DNA of 10,646 nucleotides, from the NCBI GenBank assembly GCA_027014185.1, contig JALWEK010000118.1, positions 1 through 10,646 of the forward strand, given 5' to 3'. The position numbers and the translations under genes were made by a program. Positions 6,620 to 10,646 of the stretch are shown one piece after another. Source of the DNA: Aquificaceae bacterium (GTDB taxonomy: Bacteria > Aquificota > Aquificia > Aquificales > Aquificaceae). Every line of letters begins with the position of its first letter. The stretch's first letter is position 1. The notes beneath the pieces were generated by a model that was not told the origin of the DNA, did not search any database, and saw only the letters and a program-made list of their open reading frames with translations.

Positions 6620-7555
6620 CTAAGCCCCTTCCGCTATCCTCTCAGAGAGCATCCTCTTTGTATCCTGCATAATGTGCATGAGGGCCTCCAGCTTGGAGGA
6701 GACCTCCTCGTACTTGCTCTTTAAAACCTCCATCCTGTACTGGACCAGGTTGAAGAGCTCCTCCACGTCCGAGGCCTGCTCTTTCTGGAGGCTGGACTCA
6801 CGGGCAACGCTCTCGATATGTTCCCTGGTTAGCTGGATCCTCTTCTCTATTTCCTTAAGAACCCCGTTTATATTCTCCGTAAACTCCATCGTCTTCCCGG
6901 CTAACCTTCTCACCTCTTCGGCTACAACCGCAAAGCCCCTTCCGAGCTCTCCAGCTCTCGCAGCCTCTATCGCAGCGTTTAATGCCAGGAGGTTCGTCTG
7001 CTCGGAGATCTCGTTTATAAGGGAGAGGATCTTGACTATGTTCTCGGATTGCTGGCTGAGCTCCTTGACCAGATCGAGGTCCAGTTTCAGCTTTTCTTCC
7101 ATCCTGTTGGCTATCTCGCTCATCCCCTTGACTATATCGAGCCCGTTGCTCACTATCCTGAACACCTCGTCGAGCTCGGTGAAGCTCGCCGCAGCCTGGG
7201 AGGAGAGCCGATTTATCTCTTCCATAGCAGGAATTAGCTGATGGATTATCTCCTCAAAGCACCTCGTATCGTCTTTGTATTCAACCACTTCTGTTTTTTC
7301 CTCCTGCTTCTCCTTGAAGATGACGAAGTTGGAGGTTCTGCTCACTATCTCAAGCCTGTCCTCTGGAACCTCCTCGAGGGATTCCCCTCCCAGCATCCTC
7401 TTCCCCGCCTCGTTGATGAAAACTACCTTTCCCCCTTCGAGAAGGGCGACGCCTTCTTCGAGGCTGTTGAGGACCTCCGTGAGGATCCTGTTCTGACCCC
7501 TGCACTTGGATAGTTCCTCCTCAAGCTCCCTTATCTTCCTCCCACTTCCGAACAT
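6620..7555 (-). CDS. Soluble PAS-containing methyl-accepting chemotaxis protein
   Basis: The 311-residue protein has no membrane segment, so it should be cytoplasmic. Residues 5-28 form a short coiled coil, about 28-80 a PAS-like domain ([29 protein letters not shown]), and about 100-300 the long antiparallel coiled coil of a methyl-accepting domain. The conserved hairpin tip is at about 184-221, with [19 protein letters not shown] followed by [17 protein letters not shown], which is where CheA and CheW dock. Each arm is roughly 13 heptads long, and there is no C-terminal CheR-binding pentapeptide. The PAS ligand (flavin, heme, small molecule or none) cannot be read from sequence. The gene follows cheY after eight bases with GAGG before its ATG, and precedes the J-domain gene by one base. 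An energy- or redox-sensing role is a guess from the PAS domain. Confidence 0.93.
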   Translation of the reverse strand: MFGSGRKIRELEEELSKCRGQNRILTEVLNSLEEGVALLEGGKVVFINEAGKRMLGGESLEEVPEDRLEIVSRTSNFVIFKEKQEEKTEVVEYKDDTRCFEEIIHQLIPAMEEINRLSSQAAASFTELDEVFRIVSNGLDIVKGMSEIANRMEEKLKLDLDLVKELSQQSENIVKILSLINEISEQTNLLALNAAIEAARAGELGRGFAVVAEEVRRLAGKTMEFTENINGVLKEIEKRIQLTREHIESVARESSLQKEQASDVEELFNLVQYRMEVLKSKYEEVSSKLEALMHIMQDTKRMLSERIAEGA

Positions 7556-7563
7556 ACTTTACC

Positions 7564-7947
7564 TCACTTGAAGATCTTTTCCATCTTCTCCTTTAGAACC
7601 TCCGGTGTGAAGGGCTTTACTATGTAGTTGTTTACGCCCGCCTTCAGAGCCTCCATGACGTTCTCCTTCTTCGCTTCTGCGGTCACCATCAGTACAGGGA
7701 GACTCTTGAGCTCTTCGTCGTTCCTTATGGCTTTCACCAGGGAAAGGCCGTCCATCTCGGGCATGTTCCAGTCGGTTATGACGAAGTCGAACTTCTCCTT
7801 TTTGAGCTTTGCCAGCGCTTGCTTTCCGTTCTCGGCCTCTTCTATGTTCGTGTAACCGAGCTGGTTCAGTATCGTCTTGATTATCCTCCTCATGGTGCTC
7901 ATGTCATCTACCACGAGGATCCTTATGTCTGGTGGGGGCATCGGCAT
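7564..7947 (-). CDS. cheY: CheY, chemotaxis response regulator
   Basis: A single-domain receiver of 127 residues with no output domain. The acidic pair Asp14/Asp15 (LVVDDMSTMRRI), phospho-acceptor Asp59 in ITDWNMPEMDGLSL, Thr89 (VLMVTAEA), Tyr108 and Lys111 (NNYIVKPF) match E. coli CheY Asp12/13, Asp57, Thr87, Tyr106 and Lys109. The TDWNMP-MDG stretch and MVTAEA are closer to motor-type CheY than to general receivers. Phosphorylated by CheA, it should bind the FliM N-terminal peptide and change motor rotation. Its start has a perfect AGGAGG seven bases upstream; this site overlaps the cheZ stop, implying translational coupling. A second ATG two codons in is a poorer-spaced alternative. Target and phosphatase are encoded just upstream in the same operon. 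Confidence 0.97.
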   Translation of the reverse strand: MPMPPPDIRILVVDDMSTMRRIIKTILNQLGYTNIEEAENGKQALAKLKKEKFDFVITDWNMPEMDGLSLVKAIRNDEELKSLPVLMVTAEAKKENVMEALKAGVNNYIVKPFTPEVLKEKMEKIFK

Positions 7948-7958
7948 CCTAAGTCCTC

Positions 7959-8516
7959 CTAAAGTCCGAATTCTTCTAAGAGCTTGTCAACGTCCTCCTG
8001 ATTTATTCTATCCTGGGAGAGGAGCTCGCTAACCTTTCCCTTTATTCCCTCCATCTGTTCTTTGTTTACCTCCTTCCCCGCAACCACCTGTGATACTATA
8101 ACGTCGAGCAGGGTCTGCTTTATCCTCTGAAGCACATCGAGAACGGTTTTAAGCTGCTGACCGGCCAGATCGTGGAAAGACATATGGGTGTATAGCTCCA
8201 GCAGTATGTTTATGTTCTCCTGGTTCCTGTTTTTTATCCTCTCTAGCCTCTCCCTGACCTTTGGCACTGGATTTAGTGAGAGCAGGAAGTCCACATCCTC
8301 GCCTATCTTGTTGGAGTTCTCGTTGATCTTCTCCAGAAGGTTCATTATCGCGTGGGAAGTCTGTTCTAAAAATACCATCACGTCCTCTATGTTCTTGGCG
8401 GTCTCTGGAAGTAGCTGGGAGCTCTCGGTGACTGGCTTCTTGATGTTCTCTATTACGCCCTCGAGTTCCTTTACATTTTCCAAAAGCTCCTTGATTATCT
8501 CCTCGAGTTCCTTCAT
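7959..8516 (-). CDS. cheZ: CheZ-type CheY-P phosphatase
   Basis: The 185-residue, almost wholly helical protein has the CheZ layout: a long helical hairpin, the active-site segment HMSFHDLAGQQLKTVLDVLQ (111-130) and a C-terminal peptide. Asp116 and Gln120 fit the D-x-x-x-Q pair of E. coli CheZ (Asp143, Gln147), where the glutamine places the water that attacks the aspartyl phosphate. The last residues, INQEDVDKLLEEFGL, match the CheY-docking tail of E. coli CheZ (QVDDLLDSLGF). It is shorter than the E. coli protein (214), mostly at the N-terminus. It is coupled to fliM by an ATGA overlap and to cheY by an 11-base gap. A general chemotaxis helical protein is a possible alternative, but motif plus tail plus neighbours make CheZ very likely. 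Confidence 0.88.
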   Translation of the reverse strand: MKELEEIIKELLENVKELEGVIENIKKPVTESSQLLPETAKNIEDVMVFLEQTSHAIMNLLEKINENSNKIGEDVDFLLSLNPVPKVRERLERIKNRNQENINILLELYTHMSFHDLAGQQLKTVLDVLQRIKQTLLDVIVSQVVAGKEVNKEQMEGIKGKVSELLSQDRINQEDVDKLLEEFGL

Positions 8517-9481
8517 TCTGTTCCCTTGAAAGAGTACTCTATCAAGGAAGTAATTTTAACAGCTTTCTTCCCGTTTGACTCTCCCAGAATGCCCTTGAAC
8601 ATAGGAACGCCTGAGACCTTGATGACCACCGACTCTCCAGCCCTCCTGTCCAGGGGAACGAAGTCCCCCTCCTTAAGCTCGAGCACCTCACCCACGCTCA
8701 AGTCCAGGGGCGGCAGGGTAGCCTCGAGAAGAACCTGTGCCCCCATCAGGCTCTCGAGTATAATGTCCTTGAAGCTACCGCTCTCCGAATCCGCCGTCCT
8801 GAGAAGGTCCTTTATAGGCTCTATCGTCTTCATCGGAATCGCTAGATATACCCCTCCCTTGAAGGTTTCGATCTCGACGTTCAGTGTTATAACTATAACT
8901 ATCTCGTTCCTGCTCACGGTTATGAGCCTTCTGGGGTTGTCTTCAAAGCCCGCAAACTCTATCTCTCCTTCGCCCACTAGCTCTACCCAAGCCGTGTTAA
9001 GATGCCTGGTAAATATGTCTATCAGGTTCCTTATGATCTTCAGCTCGAACTTGGTAAAGTTCTTCCCCTCTACCTTGTAAGGCTGCGCTGGGCCTCCGAA
9101 GATGATGCTGATTATCGTGTATATGAGCCTAGTATCCAACACCATGTACATCCTTCCGCCGAGGGCCTCCACGTTCAGGACAGCTATGGCTGCCGGAAGT
9201 GGTATCTTGAGGACGAAGTCGGAGATCTTTTCAGTCTTTATATCAGCAAGGGATATGCTGTCGAGGTTGAAGATTATCCCCCTCAGCTCTGTGGTGGCTG
9301 CAGCTATCCATCTGTTCACGACCTGCTCTAGCTTTATCAGCCTTGTGGGGGAGATCTTTTCGAGCTCGTTTATGTCGAAGGGTTTGTACTCTACCGAAGG
9401 CTTCTCCTGTTCTTCCTCCTTTCCTAGGCTCTGAAGGAGCATGTCTATCTCTTCCTGGGAGAGAAAGTCCTCCTCCGCCAT
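8513..9481 (-). CDS. fliM: FliM, flagellar motor switch protein
   Basis: The 322-residue protein is the C-ring component that receives CheY-P. It has the N-terminal CheY-binding peptide LSQEEIDMLL (7-16), a flexible acidic linker, a central CheC-like domain (about 40-225, with EALGGRMYMVLDTRLIYTIISIIFGG in two pieces) and a C-terminal SpoA/FliN-like domain (about 240-315: LLEATLPPLDLSVGEVLELKEGDFVPLD). The central GGxG motif that contacts FliG reads GGPA (129-132) here, so its last glycine is replaced. It heads the minus-strand operon. No Shine-Dalgarno precedes the ATG at 9481; a TATATT lies seven bases upstream, so the mRNA may be nearly leaderless. FliY is an alternative name for such proteins when fused to FliN, but there is one SpoA domain only and no phosphatase motif is apparent, so FliM is preferred. 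Confidence 0.95.
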   Translation of the reverse strand: MAEEDFLSQEEIDMLLQSLGKEEEQEKPSVEYKPFDINELEKISPTRLIKLEQVVNRWIAAATTELRGIIFNLDSISLADIKTEKISDFVLKIPLPAAIAVLNVEALGGRMYMVLDTRLIYTIISIIFGGPAQPYKVEGKNFTKFELKIIRNLIDIFTRHLNTAWVELVGEGEIEFAGFEDNPRRLITVSRNEIVIVITLNVEIETFKGGVYLAIPMKTIEPIKDLLRTADSESGSFKDIILESLMGAQVLLEATLPPLDLSVGEVLELKEGDFVPLDRRAGESVVIKVSGVPMFKGILGESNGKKAVKITSLIEYSFKGTE

Positions 9482-9566
9482 AGGATTAAATATAGCAGAG
9501 AACGGGACGATTTAAATAAGTGATAATGCCAATCAGAAAACTTTTGCAGAGCGGAGGTGTGTCAGA
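9482..9566. promoter_or_regulatory. Divergent fliM / globin-sensor promoter region with candidate sigma-28 site
   Basis: This 85-base gap is the largest in the window. On the plus strand TAAA at 9487-9490 is followed, after exactly 15 bases, by GACGATTT at 9506-9513. The sigma-28 (FliA) consensus is TAAA, 15 bases, GCCGATAA, so the -35 core and CGAT of the -10 agree. Transcription would start near 9520 and give a leader of about 47 bases to the ATG at 9567. On the minus strand TATATT (9494-9489) could be the -10 of fliM, with no clear -35; it overlaps the plus-strand TAAA. A GGAGG at 9553-9557 is the ribosome site of the sensor gene. Confidence 0.4.
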
Positions 9567-10646
9567 ATGACGCTTTACGGCATATCCGAAGAGAACCTCA
9601 GACTCAGAAGAGAGTTCATGGGCTTCACACGTGAGGATATAAACATCCTAGCCCAGCTCTACTCCTGGGCGAGGGAGTACGGTCCCAAGATCGTCAAGGA
9701 GTTCTACGATGTCCAGTTCTCCTTTCCAGAAACCAGGGAGTTCCTCGAGAAGGTGGCCAAGAGCAAGGGCATAACCTTAGAACAGCTCAGAGACCAGGTT
9801 GAAAGGACCCAGCTCCAGTACTTCCTCGACATCTTCGAGGAGGCTTCGAGGGGAGGAAGTTACGGGGTTCCCTACTTCGAGAGGAGGCTCAGGATAGGAT
9901 CTATCCACAACGTTCTCAACCTCCCGATGAAGTGGTACATAGGCTCTTACGGAATATACACGAACCTCGTGATCAAGTACCTCCAAAAGGCCTTCAAGTT
10001 CAGGCCGGGTTTCAGGGAGAAGGCGATCAACGCCATAATCAAGGTCTTTATCTACGATATGCAGAGCGTTTTCGACTCCTTCTTCTTCGACTTCCTGAGG
10101 GACGTCGGGGTCGATGTAGATCAGATAAAGGAGGCGAAAGATCCTAGGAAGGACCTCTCCGACTTCTACGCCGAGATCAAGAAGCTGGTCAGAGAGAAGA
10201 TGGAGGAGAAGGCGAGGGCTCTCGAGGCTGTTATAAAAGATCTCTCCGAAGCTATGGAGAGGCTAAAGAGCGGAGACCTTACAGTAAGCGTTGAGGTCAA
10301 GCTGGGAGAGTACGAAAAGCTGTACAGAGACTTCAACGAGATGGTCGCTGGTCTGAGAAGGCTTCTGGGCAAGGCCTACATCAGCTCTAGCGAACTTACC
10401 GACAACGCTATAATCCTTACCGACGTTTCCTACCAAATACAGGACAGCCTCAAGCTCCTCAACGAGAACATAAGCACTATATCGACGTCTGCCGAGGAGT
10501 TCTCCGCCATAGTCCAGCAGAACGCACAGAACATACTCGGGGCAAGGAGCCTGGTTCAGGAGATGCACTCTTCTTTTACCGAGAACCACAAGGTCCTCAG
10601 CGACTTGATCTCCAACATGCAGGAGATCTACAACTCGGTGGAGAAG
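9567..10646 (+). CDS. Globin-coupled methyl-accepting chemotaxis protein (HemAT-like), C-terminus cut
   Basis: The frame is open from ATG 9567 to the right edge (360 codons) and keeps going. Residues about 10-180 form a sensor-globin domain: FYDVQFSFPETREFL with Tyr47 as probable distal residue, and RLRIGSIHNVLNLPMKWYIGSY with proximal heme ligand His114 (9906-9908). This matches HemAT of Bacillus subtilis (IHLRIGL...KWYMGA). Residues about 215-268 look like a HAMP unit (LKSGDLTVSVEVKLGEYEKLYRDFNEMVAGL) without membrane helices, and about 270-360 begin the signalling coiled coil (STSAEEFSAIVQQNAQNI). The conserved hairpin tip would lie beyond the window, so MCP rather than another output is inferred. 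It is a soluble, heme-based oxygen (or other gas) sensor for aerotaxis. GGAGG sits nine bases before the ATG; transcription diverges from fliM, possibly from a sigma-28 promoter. Confidence 0.88.
   Translation, partial: MTLYGISEENLRLRREFMGFTREDINILAQLYSWAREYGPKIVKEFYDVQFSFPETREFLEKVAKSKGITLEQLRDQVERTQLQYFLDIFEEASRGGSYGVPYFERRLRIGSIHNVLNLPMKWYIGSYGIYTNLVIKYLQKAFKFRPGFREKAINAIIKVFIYDMQSVFDSFFFDFLRDVGVDVDQIKEAKDPRKDLSDFYAEIKKLVREKMEEKARALEAVIKDLSEAMERLKSGDLTVSVEVKLGEYEKLYRDFNEMVAGLRRLLGKAYISSSELTDNAIILTDVSYQIQDSLKLLNENISTISTSAEEFSAIVQQNAQNILGARSLVQEMHSSFTENHKVLSDLISNMQEIYNSVEK

Noticed and set aside
8526..9434. Several open frames of 110-184 codons on the plus strand opposite fliM
   Set aside because: All are antisense to a confident FliM; serine/leucine/threonine-rich composition is typical of reversed coding sequence.
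9524..9540. TTGGCATTATCAC on the minus strand as a sigma-54 promoter for fliM
   Set aside because: TGGCA fits the -24 element but no GC lies at the matching -12 position.
1..10646. CRISPR arrays, insertion sequences, tRNA/rRNA genes, prophage or defence genes
   Set aside because: No direct repeat arrays, transposase-like frames or cloverleaf-sized gaps are visible; the window is filled by housekeeping and motility genes of uniform base and codon use.

Overview
The window reads as a compact stretch of chromosome from a motile, Gram-negative (LPS-making) thermophile, most likely a member of the Aquificota. This is inferred from heavy use of AGG/AGA arginine and ATA isoleucine codons at a fairly high GC content, proteins rich in Glu, Lys, Arg and Val, very tight gene packing, and the gene set itself. 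No 16S or tRNA gene is present to confirm it. Twelve complete or nearly complete genes and two genes cut by the window ends fill almost everything. The largest gap is 85 bases, so no stretch over 300 bases lacks a gene.

Left block (about 1-2665, minus strand): a run reading right to left of an SPFH/prohibitin-family membrane protein, trmFO (folate/FAD-dependent tRNA m5U54 methyltransferase) and hemD (uroporphyrinogen-III synthase, cut by the left end). A 25-base divergent gap separates it from the central block.

Central block (2691-5571, plus strand): a short CinA/PncC-type NMN amidohydrolase, lpxA and glmU, joined by two ATGA stop/start overlaps. GlmU makes UDP-GlcNAc and LpxA uses it in the first step of lipid A synthesis, so these two genes are one metabolic unit. 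The CinA protein lacks the usual N-terminal MoCF-like domain.

Right block (5556-9481, minus strand): a tightly coupled motor-output operon read in the order fliM, cheZ, cheY, a soluble PAS-containing methyl-accepting protein, a J-domain protein, and a YcgR-like PilZ protein. It places the switch target of CheY-P (FliM), the signal (CheY), its phosphatase (CheZ), a cytoplasmic receptor, a possible Hsp70 co-chaperone and a possible c-di-GMP brake in one transcript. No cheA, cheW, cheR or cheB is seen here. Divergent from fliM, with a candidate sigma-28 promoter in the 85-base gap, lies a globin-coupled chemotaxis sensor (9567 to the right edge, cut).

The most interesting parts are the makeup of the motor-output operon (especially the J-domain protein), the near match between the CheY-binding peptides of FliM and CheZ, and the globin-coupled sensor facing the switch operon.
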